From Burkholderia sp. Ac-20365 (GTDB taxonomy: Bacteria; Pseudomonadota; Gammaproteobacteria; Burkholderiales; Burkholderiaceae), in the NCBI RefSeq assembly GCF_017104715.1, contig NZ_JAAGPI010000060.1:1-41950 (forward strand): 41,950 nt of DNA, written 5' to 3'. Both the position numbers and the translations under genes were made by a program. Numbering within the stretch: position 1 is the first letter of the stretch; each line of letters opens with the position of its first letter. This document shows positions 23,002 to 31,460 of this stretch, one piece after another. Below the pieces are notes generated by a model. That model had not been told where the DNA came from. It saw nothing but the letters and a program-made list of their open reading frames with translations, and ran no database searches.

Positions 23002-23874
23002 TTACGGATTCGGTCCCGTTGCAACAGGCCGCGACGAATCCGAACTCCATTCGCTCCACGATCCGCCATACAGCGCCGCGCCGTGCAGGCCGGCGATCTC
23101 CATCGCAAGCGCGTTGTGGCAGGCGGTGACGCCCGAACCGCATTGCAGCACGACATGCTCCGCGGACACACCCGCCGGAATCACCGCGTTGAACTCGTCG
23201 CGAAGCGTGTGCGCGGACTTGAACCGTCCATCCTCCGTCAGGTTGTCCTTGAAGAAGCGATTGCGTGCACCTGGAATATGGCCGCCCACGCGATCCAGCG
23301 TTTCGTTCTCGCCGCGATAGCGGTCGGCGGCGCGCGCGTCGATCACCACGCGCTCCTTCGTGCCGATGTTGCGTTCGACAGCCGCCGCATCGACGGTCAC
23401 GGCAAGCGGAGCGCCTGCCTTGAAGTCACCGGCCACGCTGGGCGGCGTGTCCTGCGTCAGTGTCTGGCCGGCTGCTTCCCACGCCTGCAGACCGCCATCG
23501 AGCAGCGCGACGGAATCGTGGCCCAGCCAGCGCAGCAGCCACCACAGACGCGCGGCATACATGCCGCCTTGCGCGTCGTACGCGACCACTTGCTGGCCTT
23601 GCTTGAGGCCGAGCGCTGCCAGCCGCTCGACCAGCTTCTGACGATCCGGCAACGGATGACGCCCGTTGCTGCCCGTCTTCGCGCCGGACAGATCGCGATC
23701 CAGATGCAGATAGTGCGCTTGCGGAAGATGACCCGCCGCGTAGGCTTTTTCGCCCGCTTCGGTGTCGACGAGATCGAAACGGCAATCGGCGATGAACACG
23801 CTGCCAGGTGCGGCAGCGAGACGTTCGGCGAGATTGCCTGCGGAGATCAGCGTGGTGTAGTGAGTGTGTGGCAT
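23002..23874 (-). CDS. sseA: 3-mercaptopyruvate-type sulfurtransferase (tandem rhodanese)
   Basis: This 290-residue protein starts MPHTHYTTLISAGNLAERL and is preceded by an AGGAG ribosome-binding site. The open frame extends further upstream but runs antisense through the neighbouring gene's tail. Two rhodanese domains are present. The N-terminal one (about 1-140) lacks a cysteine at the active-site position (VAYDAQGGMYAARLWW). The C-terminal one (about 160-285) has the loop CGSGVTA with catalytic Cys245. CGSGVT is the mercaptopyruvate-type loop, distinct from the CRKGVT of thiosulfate rhodaneses. It transfers sulfane sulfur from 3-mercaptopyruvate to acceptors such as cyanide or thioredoxin. 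Confidence 0.9.
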   Translation of the reverse strand: MPHTHYTTLISAGNLAERLAAAPGSVFIADCRFDLVDTEAGEKAYAAGHLPQAHYLHLDRDLSGAKTGSNGRHPLPDRQKLVERLAALGLKQGQQVVAYDAQGGMYAARLWWLLRWLGHDSVALLDGGLQAWEAAGQTLTQDTPPSVAGDFKAGAPLAVTVDAAAVERNIGTKERVVIDARAADRYRGENETLDRVGGHIPGARNRFFKDNLTEDGRFKSAHTLRDEFNAVIPAGVSAEHVVLQCGSGVTACHNALAMEIAGLHGAALYGGSWSEWSSDSSRPVATGPNP

Positions 23875-23932
23875 GACGGCTCCTGAGAGACTGGTTTCGG
23901 CAGCGCCGAACGATATCTCTAGTCTAAACAAA

Positions 23933-23956
23933 AATGACGGGCCGAAGCCCGTCATT
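23933..23956 (-). terminator. Terminator of the Rieske oxygenase gene
   Basis: On the minus strand a ten-base-pair stem with a TTCG loop (AATGACGGGC-ttcg-GCCCGTCATT) runs into TTTGTTT. It lies 42 bases after the Rieske gene stop. Confidence 0.88.
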
Positions 23957-23998
23957 CCTTGTATGAAGCCATTCATGCCGCGCGCGGCGGCGCGATGA

Positions 23999-25105
23999 TC
24001 AGATCGTGCCGAGTTCGCGGCGCAGGAACTCGTGGAAGTGCTGCATGCCGTCTTCCATCGGGCTCTGATACGGACCGACCTGCGATTCGCCGCGTTCCAG
24101 CAGCGCGAGGCGGCCGGCGTCCATGCGTTCGGCGATCTCGTCGTCTTCGCGTGCCGTTTCCATGTAGGCGGCGCGCTCCGCTTCGACGAAATCACGCTCG
24201 AACAGCGCGATTTCTTCAGGGTAATAGAACTCGACGACGTTCGTGGTCTGCTGCGGACCGCGCGGAATCAGCCACGACACAACCAGCACGTGCGGATACC
24301 ACTCGACCATGATGCCGGGGTAGTACACCATCCAGATCGCGCCGAATTCGGGCATCTTGCCGTCACGGAACCGCAGCACTTCATCGTGCCACTTGCGATA
24401 CGTCGGGCTGCCCGGACGCGCGAGCTCGTTGTGCACGCCGACCGTCTGCACGCTGTACCAGTCGCCGAACTCCCACTTCAGATCGTCGCAATTGACGAAG
24501 CTGCCGAGGCCCGGATGGAACGGCACGACGTGATAGTCCTCCAGATAGACCTCGATAAAGGTCTTCCAGTTGTAGTTGCACTCGTGCACCTCGACGTGAT
24601 CGAACATGTAGTCCGTGAAGTCGAAATGCTTTGCCGTGCCGAGCCTTGCGAGATCTTTCGCGACATCGCGGCCCTGCGATTCGAACAGCAGGCCATTCCA
24701 GCTTTGCAGCGGCGTGGCACCGAGGTTCAGACAGGGGTTGTCGGCGAAATGCGGCGCGCCGAGCAACTGGCCGTTCAGGTCGTACGTCCAGCGGTGCAGG
24801 GGGCAGACGATATTCTCCGTCTGGCCGCGGCCGTTCAGCATGATCGCCTGGCGGTGACGGCACACGTTCGACAGTAGTTCGATCTGCGACTGCTGGTTGC
24901 GAACGAGCACACGCCCCTCGCGTTCGCTGGGCAAGGCGAAATAGTTACCCGCTTCCGGCACCATGAGTTCGTGCCCGACGTAGCGAGGACCTTTCTTGAA
25001 AAGGGTTTCGAGTTCGCGCTGGTGAAGCGCGTGGTCAAAGTAAGCCGTGACTGGCAGCTGGCTGTGAATAGCCTTGAGCTGCAATGCATTGCTCAGATTG
25101 GACAT
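23999..25105 (-). CDS. Aromatic ring-hydroxylating dioxygenase alpha-subunit-like Rieske oxygenase
   Basis: This is a 368-residue protein from the ATG at 25103-25105, with GGGAGTGGGA upstream. The Rieske [2Fe-2S] site is C82-R-H84 and C101-PL-H104. The catalytic domain has NWKTFIEVYLEDYHVVPFH (about 179-197), giving the two-histidine iron ligands H192 and H197 of the 2-His-1-carboxylate facial triad. Such proteins hydroxylate or demethylate aromatic or quaternary ammonium substrates and need a separate reductase. No reductase, ferredoxin or beta subunit is encoded nearby, so it either borrows one or is a three-alpha-type enzyme. Substrate unknown. Confidence 0.88.
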   Translation of the reverse strand: MSNLSNALQLKAIHSQLPVTAYFDHALHQRELETLFKKGPRYVGHELMVPEAGNYFALPSEREGRVLVRNQQSQIELLSNVCRHRQAIMLNGRGQTENIVCPLHRWTYDLNGQLLGAPHFADNPCLNLGATPLQSWNGLLFESQGRDVAKDLARLGTAKHFDFTDYMFDHVEVHECNYNWKTFIEVYLEDYHVVPFHPGLGSFVNCDDLKWEFGDWYSVQTVGVHNELARPGSPTYRKWHDEVLRFRDGKMPEFGAIWMVYYPGIMVEWYPHVLVVSWLIPRGPQQTTNVVEFYYPEEIALFERDFVEAERAAYMETAREDDEIAERMDAGRLALLERGESQVGPYQSPMEDGMQHFHEFLRRELGTI

Positions 25106-25391
25106 TCCCACTCCCGATGAAGACGTGAAAGCAGTGAACAACCCAACCATCGAAGATTCGATTTAGGGAGCCCGCGATTATACCTGTTTCCCCCTCCTTG
25201 GGGCGCTTAAGTGCCTGATTTGGGTTAAAAATGTCGTGGAAGATCGCGATTTCGCCGCGCAAACGTTGGATTTATTTCTATCGTCCGAAGTGTTGCGCAA
25301 GCGTCGCGCCTGTATCCGTTGGTGTGCTCACAGGTCGAAAATGTTGCTTTTGCCGTAGAATGTCCGACTTGTTTTAATTTTGCGACGATTC
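25106..25391. other. Intergenic region between Rieske oxygenase gene and xseB
   Basis: These 286 AT-richer bases separate two divergent genes. TAGAAT at 25356-25361, preceded by a weak -35, may serve xseB-ispA. The promoter of the oxygenase gene should lie around 25130-25250. I see no palindrome strong enough to call an operator. Confidence 0.4.
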
Positions 25392-25709
25392 ATGGCGAAG
25401 ACCGCTTCGACGGATACGGCTGGTTTGTCCCCCACCAGCGCCGAAGGTTCCGATAACACACCGCTGCCCGAGAGCTACGAGGCGGCGCTGGCGGAGCTGG
25501 AAGGGCTCGTCGGGCGTATGGAGGGCGGCAGCCTCAATCTGGAAGAGTCGCTGGCGGCTTACCGGCGCGGCGCCGTGCTCGTGGCGTTTTGCCAGCAGCA
25601 GCTAGAAAAGGTGGAGCAGCAGGTGCGCGTTCTCGATGGCGAGACGCTCAAGCCGCTTCCCGTGAACACAGCAGGTACAACCGCTGCCGACAGCGGAGAC
25701 GATCTATGA
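25392..25709 (+). CDS. xseB: Exodeoxyribonuclease VII small subunit
   Basis: This 105-residue protein starts MAKTASTDTAGLSPTSAEGS, with a low-complexity leader of about 25 residues. The XseB core follows: SYEAALAELEGLVGRMEGG, then SLNLEESLAAYRRGAVLV and CQQQLEKVEQQVRVL, a two-helix coiled coil. It binds the large subunit XseA to form exonuclease VII, which degrades single-stranded DNA. XseA is not in the window. The stop overlaps the ispA start (ATGA at 25706-25709), as in the conserved xseB-ispA-dxs arrangement. Confidence 0.94.
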   Translation: MAKTASTDTAGLSPTSAEGSDNTPLPESYEAALAELEGLVGRMEGGSLNLEESLAAYRRGAVLVAFCQQQLEKVEQQVRVLDGETLKPLPVNTAGTTAADSGDDL

Positions 25710-26587
25710 CCTTCGAACAATGGATGCGCTCGGTGCTGGACCGGGTAGAGAGCGCACTTGAACACTATTTGCCGACGGAATCGACTGAGCCCGCCGGGCT
25801 GCATGAAGCCATGCGCTATGCCGTGCTGGGCGGCGGCAAGCGGGTCCGCCCGTTGCTGTGTCATGCAGCAGGCGAACTGACGGGCGCGAAGGCGGAAAGC
25901 CTCGATGCGGCGTCGGCAGCGCTGGAGATGATCCACGTCTACTCGCTCGTGCACGACGACATGCCCTGCATGGACGACGACGATCTGCGCCGCGGCAAAC
26001 CCACGGTACACGTCAAATATGACGAGGCGACGGCACTGCTGGTTGGTGACGCGCTGCAGTCGCAAGCTTTCGTTGCGCTGACATCGGATGTGCTGGAGCC
26101 CGCGAAACAGGCCGCGCTGGTGCGCGAACTGGCGCTCGCGAGCGGCTCGATCGGCATGGCAGGCGGTCAGGCAATCGATCTGGCGAGCGTGGGCCATACG
26201 CTGACGCGCCCGCAGCTCGAAACGATGCACCGTCTGAAGACGGGCGCGTTGCTGCGCGCAGCGGTCCGCATGGGCGCGCTGACGGGCGACACGCCGGATG
26301 CCAAAGCCTTGCAGGCGCTGGATGCCTATTCGGCCGCTGTGGGCCTCGCGTTTCAGGTTGTCGACGACATTCTCGACGTCACGACCGATTCCGCGACGCT
26401 CGGCAAGACGGCCGGAAAAGACGCGAAGGACGGCAAACCGACCTACGTGTCGATCATCGGGCTCGACGCTTCGCGCGCGCTGGCGGCACAACTGCGCAGC
26501 GATGCGCACGCAGCCCTCGCACCTTTTGGCGCCCGCGCACAGCGGCTCGCCGAGCTGGCTGACCTCGTGGTGAACCGGGTCAGCTGA
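25706..26587 (+). CDS. ispA: Farnesyl diphosphate synthase / short-chain polyprenyl synthetase
   Basis: This 293-residue protein has the first aspartate-rich motif DDMPCMDDDD (84-93) and second DDILD (219-223), both of which bind Mg-diphosphate, plus GGGKRVRP (42-49). The insertion CM within the first motif is typical of bacterial FPP synthases. It condenses DMAPP and IPP to geranyl and then farnesyl diphosphate. The start overlaps the xseB stop by four bases, so the two are translationally coupled. The longer open frame to 25589 overlaps xseB and is not real. dxs, which supplies precursors, follows 97 bases later. Confidence 0.96.
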   Translation: MTFEQWMRSVLDRVESALEHYLPTESTEPAGLHEAMRYAVLGGGKRVRPLLCHAAGELTGAKAESLDAASAALEMIHVYSLVHDDMPCMDDDDLRRGKPTVHVKYDEATALLVGDALQSQAFVALTSDVLEPAKQAALVRELALASGSIGMAGGQAIDLASVGHTLTRPQLETMHRLKTGALLRAAVRMGALTGDTPDAKALQALDAYSAAVGLAFQVVDDILDVTTDSATLGKTAGKDAKDGKPTYVSIIGLDASRALAAQLRSDAHAALAPFGARAQRLAELADLVVNRVS

Positions 26588-26683
26588 AGTAGATGTAACG
26601 CGAAAGCCCGCCGCCCGCACAAGATGTCTCGGGTGTGCGCGAATGAAGTGCGGGCGCGTAAGTTTTCCTACAATGGAACGACG

Positions 26684-28582
26684 ATGTACGACTTGCTGAA
26701 AACCATTGACGACCCCGCGGACCTGCGCCGCCTTGATCGCCGCCAGTTGCAACCGCTTGCCGACGAGTTGCGAGCCTTCGTGCTCGACAGCGTGTCGCAG
26801 ACGGGCGGCCACCTGTCGTCCAACCTCGGCACGGTCGAACTGACGATCGCGCTGCACTACGTGTTCGACACGCCGCGCGACCGCATCGTCTGGGACGTGG
26901 GTCATCAGACCTACCCGCACAAAATCCTGACGGGCCGCCGCGACCAGATGCCTTCGCTGCGTCAGCTGGGCGGCATCTCGGGCTTCCCGAAACGCGACGA
27001 ATCGCCGTACGACACGTTCGGAACGGCGCACTCGAGCACGTCGATTTCGGCGGCGCTCGGCATGGCGATTGGTGCGAAGCTGCAGGGCGATGACCGCTTT
27101 GCGATCGCTGTGATCGGCGACGGCGCGATGACGGCGGGCATGGCCTTCGAGGCGATGAACAACGCCGGCGTCGAAGACGACGTGCCGCTGCTCGTCATCC
27201 TGAACGACAACGACATGTCGATTTCGCCGCCGGTTGGCGCGCTCAATCGCCATCTCGCGCGCCTGATGTCGGGCCGTTTCTACGCAGCGGCGCGTGCCGG
27301 CGTCGAACGCGTGCTGCGCCATGCGCCGCCCGTGCTCGACCTCGCGCGCAAGCTCGAAGAACACGCGAAGGGCATGATCGTTCCGGCGACGCTGTTCGAA
27401 GAGTTCGGTTTCAACTACATCGGACCGATCGACGGCCATGACCTCGATTCGCTGATCCCGACGCTGCAGAACATCAAGGAACTGCGTGGCCCGCAATTCC
27501 TGCACGTCGTGACTAAGAAAGGTCAGGGCTACAAGCTGGCCGAAGCCGATCCCGTGCTGTACCACGGTCCCGGCAAGTTCAACCCGGCCGAAGGCATCAA
27601 GCCCTCGACGACGCCCGCCAAGAAGACCTACACGCAAGTGTTCGGCGAATGGCTGTGCGACGCGGCCGAGCTGGATTCGCGCGTGGTCGGCATTACGCCC
27701 GCGATGCGCGAAGGCTCGGGCATGGTCGAGTTCGAGAAGCGCTTCCCGGATCGCTACTACGACGTTGGCATCGCCGAACAGCACGCCGTGACGTTCGCGG
27801 GCGGTCTCGCGACGGAAGGCCTGAAGCCCGTCGTCGCGATCTACTCGACGTTCCTGCAACGCGGGTATGACCAGCTGATTCACGACGTCGCGCTGCAGAA
27901 CCTGCCCGTTGTGTTCGCAATCGATCGCGCCGGTCTCGTTGGCGCGGACGGTGCGACGCACGCTGGCGCATACGATCTCGCGTTCCTGCGCTGCATCCCG
28001 AACATGACGGTGATGGCGGCATCGGACGAAAACGAATGCCGTCAGATGCTGTACACGGCGCTGCAACAGCCGAACCCGACGGCCGTGCGTTATCCGCGTG
28101 GTGCGGGCACGGGTGTCGCGACGGTCAAGCAGATGGCCGCGTTGCCGCTGGGCAAGGGCGAAGTGCGCCGCGAATCGACGCAGCCGGCTGGCAAGCGCAT
28201 CGCGATCCTGGCGTTCGGCACGATGGTTGCGCCGGCGCTCGCGGCTGCTGAGCAACTGGACGCGACGGTTGCCAACATGCGTTTCGTGAAGCCGATCGAC
28301 GCCGAACTCGTGCGCCAGCTGGCGGAAACGCACGACGCCATCGTCACGGTCGAAGAAGGCTGCGTCATGGGCGGCGCCGGTTCGGCGGCAGTGGAAGCCA
28401 TGATGGAGAGTGGGGTTATCCGACCCGTACTACAATTGGGCCTTCCCGATCGCTTCATCGATCACGGCGACCCGGCCAAACTGCTCGCATCGTGCGGTCT
28501 CGACGCCGCTGGCATCGCGAAGTCCATCCGCGAGCGATTTGTGGAGCACGCGAGCGGCAAGTCGGTCAAGCGCGTCGCTTAA
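26684..28582 (+). CDS. dxs: 1-deoxy-D-xylulose-5-phosphate synthase
   Basis: This 632-residue protein starts MYDLLKTIDDPADLRRLDRR. It contains the thiamine diphosphate site GDGAMTAGMAFEAMNNAG (about residues 145-162, the GDG-N motif) and the catalytic histidine region SVSQTGGHLSSNLGTVEL (about 39-56). The pyrimidine-domain block YDVGIAEQHAVTFAGGLA (about residues 360-377) follows. It joins pyruvate and glyceraldehyde-3-phosphate in the first committed step of the MEP pathway, supplying IspA. The frame opens 20 codons earlier, but the family start is clear. A TACAAT hexamer (26669-26674) ends ten bases before the ATG. Confidence 0.96.
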   Translation: MYDLLKTIDDPADLRRLDRRQLQPLADELRAFVLDSVSQTGGHLSSNLGTVELTIALHYVFDTPRDRIVWDVGHQTYPHKILTGRRDQMPSLRQLGGISGFPKRDESPYDTFGTAHSSTSISAALGMAIGAKLQGDDRFAIAVIGDGAMTAGMAFEAMNNAGVEDDVPLLVILNDNDMSISPPVGALNRHLARLMSGRFYAAARAGVERVLRHAPPVLDLARKLEEHAKGMIVPATLFEEFGFNYIGPIDGHDLDSLIPTLQNIKELRGPQFLHVVTKKGQGYKLAEADPVLYHGPGKFNPAEGIKPSTTPAKKTYTQVFGEWLCDAAELDSRVVGITPAMREGSGMVEFEKRFPDRYYDVGIAEQHAVTFAGGLATEGLKPVVAIYSTFLQRGYDQLIHDVALQNLPVVFAIDRAGLVGADGATHAGAYDLAFLRCIPNMTVMAASDENECRQMLYTALQQPNPTAVRYPRGAGTGVATVKQMAALPLGKGEVRRESTQPAGKRIAILAFGTMVAPALAAAEQLDATVANMRFVKPIDAELVRQLAETHDAIVTVEEGCVMGGAGSAAVEAMMESGVIRPVLQLGLPDRFIDHGDPAKLLASCGLDAAGIAKSIRERFVEHASGKSVKRVA

Positions 28583-28587
28583 CATAG

Positions 28588-28616
28588 CGGGCCGCCGGAA
28601 ACGGAAGAACGGCCCG
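28588..28616 (+). terminator. Weak hairpin after dxs
   Basis: CGGGCCG and CGGCCCG form a seven-base-pair stem around a 15-base loop just after the dxs stop. It has no T-run. A second GC-rich hairpin (GGCGGGT...ACCCGCC) follows at about 28638-28656. These could give Rho-dependent or partial termination, or stabilise the dxs mRNA. Confidence 0.35.
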
Positions 28617-28729
28617 TTGCATCTACACCAATATGAATCGGCGGGTTGCGTACCCGCCGGGCTCCGCCGGCGCAAGCCGGCGGTTGTCATTTTGCGCGTC
28701 GATTCGCGCTGCAAGTTGAGGACAAGAAC

Positions 28730-29527
28730 ATGAACCAGATGAACCCCGCCTTCGTGATGCCTGACGTGCAAAGCACGCTCGACACCCGTCAGATCCCGAT
28801 TCAAAGGGTTGGCGTGAAGGCGGTGCGTCATCCGCTCACGGTGCGTACGCCGGATGGCAGCGCGCAACCGACCGTCGGGACGTGGAATCTCGATGTGCAT
28901 CTGCCTGCCGAGGTGAAGGGCACGCACATGTCGCGCTTCGTTGCGCTGCTTGAAGAGAACAAGACGCCGCTGGATTCATCGGTGTTTCGCACGATGTTGG
29001 CGTCGATGCTCGAGAAGCTCGAGGCGCCTGCGGGTCGTATCGAAGTGTCGTTCCCGTATTTCGTGAACAAGACAGCGCCGGTGTCGGGCGTGCAGAGTCT
29101 GCTGGACTACGAAGTGACGTTGATGGCGGATTCGCGCGATGGCGCGACGCGGCTTTTTCTCAAGGTGCTGGTGCCGGTGACGAGCCTGTGCCCGTGCTCG
29201 AAGAAGATCTCGCAGTATGGCGCGCATAACCAGCGCTCGCATGTGACGATCAATGCTGAACTGGCCGACGATGTTCCTGTCGAGGATCTTATTCGTATCG
29301 CTGAGGAAGAGGCTTCATGTGAGCTTTGGGGACTGCTCAAGCGCCCGGACGAGAAGTTTGTCACCGAGCGGGCTTATGAGAATCCCAAGTTCGTCGAGGA
29401 TTTGGTGCGCGATGTCGCGCAGCGGCTCAATGCGGATAAGCGGATCGTTGGGTATGTGCTCGAGGCTGAGAACTTCGAGTCTATTCATAATCACTCGGCT
29501 TATGCTGTGATTGAGAAGCGGGTTTAA
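28730..29527 (+). CDS. folE2: GTP cyclohydrolase FolE2 (type IB)
   Basis: This 265-residue protein has the FolE2 signature around Cys154 and Cys156 (VTSLCPCSKKISQYGAHNQR), with one of these the metal-ligand cysteine, and the COG1469 core. The start MNQMNPAFVMPDV follows a GAGGA ribosome-binding site at about 28718-28722. It converts GTP to dihydroneopterin triphosphate, the first step to tetrahydrofolate. Unlike FolE it is not Zn-dependent and is often induced by zinc limitation through Zur. I do not see an obvious Zur box. The gene may be co-transcribed with dxs or stand alone. Copy B of the repeat starts about 52 bases after its stop. Confidence 0.94.
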   Translation: MNQMNPAFVMPDVQSTLDTRQIPIQRVGVKAVRHPLTVRTPDGSAQPTVGTWNLDVHLPAEVKGTHMSRFVALLEENKTPLDSSVFRTMLASMLEKLEAPAGRIEVSFPYFVNKTAPVSGVQSLLDYEVTLMADSRDGATRLFLKVLVPVTSLCPCSKKISQYGAHNQRSHVTINAELADDVPVEDLIRIAEEEASCELWGLLKRPDEKFVTERAYENPKFVEDLVRDVAQRLNADKRIVGYVLEAENFESIHNHSAYAVIEKRV

Positions 29528-29631
29528 GGTTTTTTTTGTTGTCTTGCGACGCGGGGTTGGGTTGCTTTTGTTTGCGCTGGCATCCGCGTGATGTTAGTGG
29601 TTTATTAGCGTTGCCCCTGTGCGGGGCGGCA

Positions 29632-29665
29632 CCTACTTTTCTTTGCCGCGGCAAAGAAAAGTAGG
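29632..29665. repeat. 34-bp perfect palindrome, left arm of copy B
   Basis: It is identical in all 34 bases to the palindrome at 14026-14059 in copy A. Confidence 0.9.
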
Positions 29666-29844
29666 CAAAAGAAAGCCGCTGAACACCGCCAGTTCTCGTA
29701 ATTGCCCACGGGCCCCCAACAGCCCCGTCCTGTCTGCGGCAGCACTCTTCTCGATGCCCGCTGCCAACGCTCTTATCGAGCGCCTCACCCGCTTCACACT
29801 CCGGCGTCGCTACACGCGGGACCCAATCGCTGACGTTCTATAGC

Positions 29845-29958
29845 GGCAAACTGTGTGTAGGCTGTCGCGGCGTATGCGCTTCACTCCGGACTGAAAAACA
29901 CGATCGGTGTCGTAAGAGCGCTGACTTGTGCAGCACTACGACCTACACACAGTTTGCC
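29845..29958. repeat. Central inverted pair of copy B
   Basis: GGCAAACTGTGTGTAGG (29845-29861) and its exact inverse (29942-29958) match copy A base for base. The interior is shorter here (80 bases against 99). Confidence 0.9.
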
Positions 29959-30139
29959 ACCTGGGCGGCCGCAATCATTCGCTGCCGTTGGCTGCGCTAC
30001 GGGTGAGCGAAGTGGGTGAGGCGCCCATTCAAGGCGTTGGCAACGGGCATTGAATGGCAGAACGCCGTTTGAAGTGAAGGAACTGTTGGGGGCCCTCAGG
30101 CGGAGGTCAAGGACGGGCGGTGTTAGCCCGCTTTCTTTG

Positions 30140-30171
30140 CTTACTTTCTTTGCGGCGGCAACGAAAGTAAG
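30140..30171. repeat. Right hairpin of copy B
   Basis: It has the same CTTACTTTCTTTGC stem as copy A, but one arm base differs (AACG for AAAG), giving one mismatched pair. Confidence 0.8.
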
Positions 30172-30298
30172 TGCCGCCCCGCACAGGGGCGACGCCTGAA
30201 GCACGAAGGCATATCGCGGATGCCCGCGAAGCCTCAAGCCGCGGATGCCAGCGAAAAGCCGGAAAACCCGAACCAGCGTCGCAAGACAACAAAAACCC

Positions 30299-31324
30299 TC
30301 AAACCGTGAGCGACCCCAAATCCCACCGAGGCTTAACAGTAAAAGCATAGTCAGCAGTAGCCTGCGCGGGCCAGCGCTCCAACCTCAACGCCCCAGCGAG
30401 GGCGATCATCGCGCCGTTATCGGTACAGAGCGACAAATCCGGGTAATGCACATGAAACCCGCGCTTCTGCGCCGCAGCCGAAAGAGCCTCGCGCAGTTGC
30501 CGGTTAGCGCCGACACCGCCTGCAACAACAAGCCGCTTGAGCTTCGTCTTTTTAAGCGCCGCGAGCGACTTAACAGCTAGCACCTCGACGGCCGCGTCGA
30601 CAAAACCTCGTGCCAGATCGGCCTTAGCCTGCTCACAGACATTGCTGCCAAGCTTCTTCATATGCGTCAGCACAGCCGTCTTCAACCCACTGAAGCTGAA
30701 ATCGAGATCGCCTGAGTGCAGCATCGGACGCGGCAGCACGACAGTGCCCGGCGTGCCGAACTCCGCAAGCCGCGACACTTCCGGCCCGCCCGGATAGCCC
30801 AGCCCAAGCAACTTTGCAGTCTTGTCGAAGGCCTCACCAGCGGCATCATCGAGTGTTTCGCCGAGTGTCTCGTAGACACCCACATCCGTGACGCGCATCA
30901 ACTGCGTATGCCCGCCCGACACCAGCAGCGCAACGAACGGAAACGGCGGCGGCTCGTCGACCAGCAACGGCGACAGCAAATGCCCTTCAAGGTGATGAAT
31001 ACCGATAGTCGGCTTGTCCCACGCCATGGCCAGCGAATTGGCAATGCTCGCGCCAACCAGCAGCGCGCCCGCCAGCCCCGGCCCCTGGGTATAGGCAATT
31101 GCGTCGATATCTCCGCGCGCGGCGCCTGAGCGCTCGAGCACTTCTTCAAGCAGCGGCAGCGCGCGCCGGATATGGTCGCGCGACGCCAGTTCCGGCACCA
31201 CGCCGCCGTATTCGCGATGCATCGCGATCTGCGAATGCAGCGCATGCGCGAGCAGGCCGCGCTCCGTGTCGTAGAGCGCGAGGCCGGTTTCGTCGCAGGA
31301 GCTTTCTATGCCGAGAACTAGCAT
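30299..31324 (-). CDS. tsaD: tRNA N6-adenosine threonylcarbamoyltransferase
   Basis: This 341-residue protein starts MLVLGIESSCDETGLALYDT, the diagnostic TsaD opening. It has the metal-binding HxxxH (H111-LEG-H115) and the C-terminal ATPase motif VAGGVGANRQLREAL (about residues 270-284). It transfers threonylcarbamoyl to A37 of tRNAs that read ANN codons, together with TsaB, TsaE and TsaC. The partners are not in this window. In many proteobacteria tsaD sits upstream of and divergent from rpsU. Here a YhiN-type gene lies between the two. Confidence 0.97.
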   Translation of the reverse strand: MLVLGIESSCDETGLALYDTERGLLAHALHSQIAMHREYGGVVPELASRDHIRRALPLLEEVLERSGAARGDIDAIAYTQGPGLAGALLVGASIANSLAMAWDKPTIGIHHLEGHLLSPLLVDEPPPFPFVALLVSGGHTQLMRVTDVGVYETLGETLDDAAGEAFDKTAKLLGLGYPGGPEVSRLAEFGTPGTVVLPRPMLHSGDLDFSFSGLKTAVLTHMKKLGSNVCEQAKADLARGFVDAAVEVLAVKSLAALKKTKLKRLVVAGGVGANRQLREALSAAAQKRGFHVHYPDLSLCTDNGAMIALAGALRLERWPAQATADYAFTVKPRWDLGSLTV

Positions 31325-31460
31325 GATTATTGGACCGCCGGTCGAGCGCCTGAGATGCCGCCCGAAACATCAAAAAAGAAACCTGAAAGTATAGCAGCGC
31401 GGGCATTGCGCCGCCGGGCGCCGCAGGCCGCAGCAGGCGCGGCGGTTACAATGCAGCCCC

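Larger units (their letters stand above)
29579..30249. repeat. Dispersed nested inverted-repeat element, copy B
   Basis: This 671-base element has the same organisation as 13973-14639, bounded by GGCATCCGCG (29579-29588) and CGCGGATGCC (30240-30249). A duplicate of the right end also occurs at 30215-30224. The 26-base inverted pair is present with one mismatch and one changed outer base. The 34-bp palindrome (29632-29665) and the right hairpin (30140-30171, one mismatch) are present. The central 17-base arms are at 29845-29861 and 29942-29958. Between these fixed blocks the sequence differs substantially from copy A. It separates the convergent 3' ends of folE2 and tsaD. Confidence 0.85.

Noticed and set aside
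25559..28333. 924-codon open frame on the minus strand across ispA and dxs
   Set aside because: It is antisense to two clearly recognised genes and rich in R, H and V, as expected of a shadow frame in GC-rich coding DNA.
29881..30348. Minus-strand open frame within repeat copy B
   Set aside because: It is the equivalent of the spurious frame in copy A, driven by the inverted repeats.
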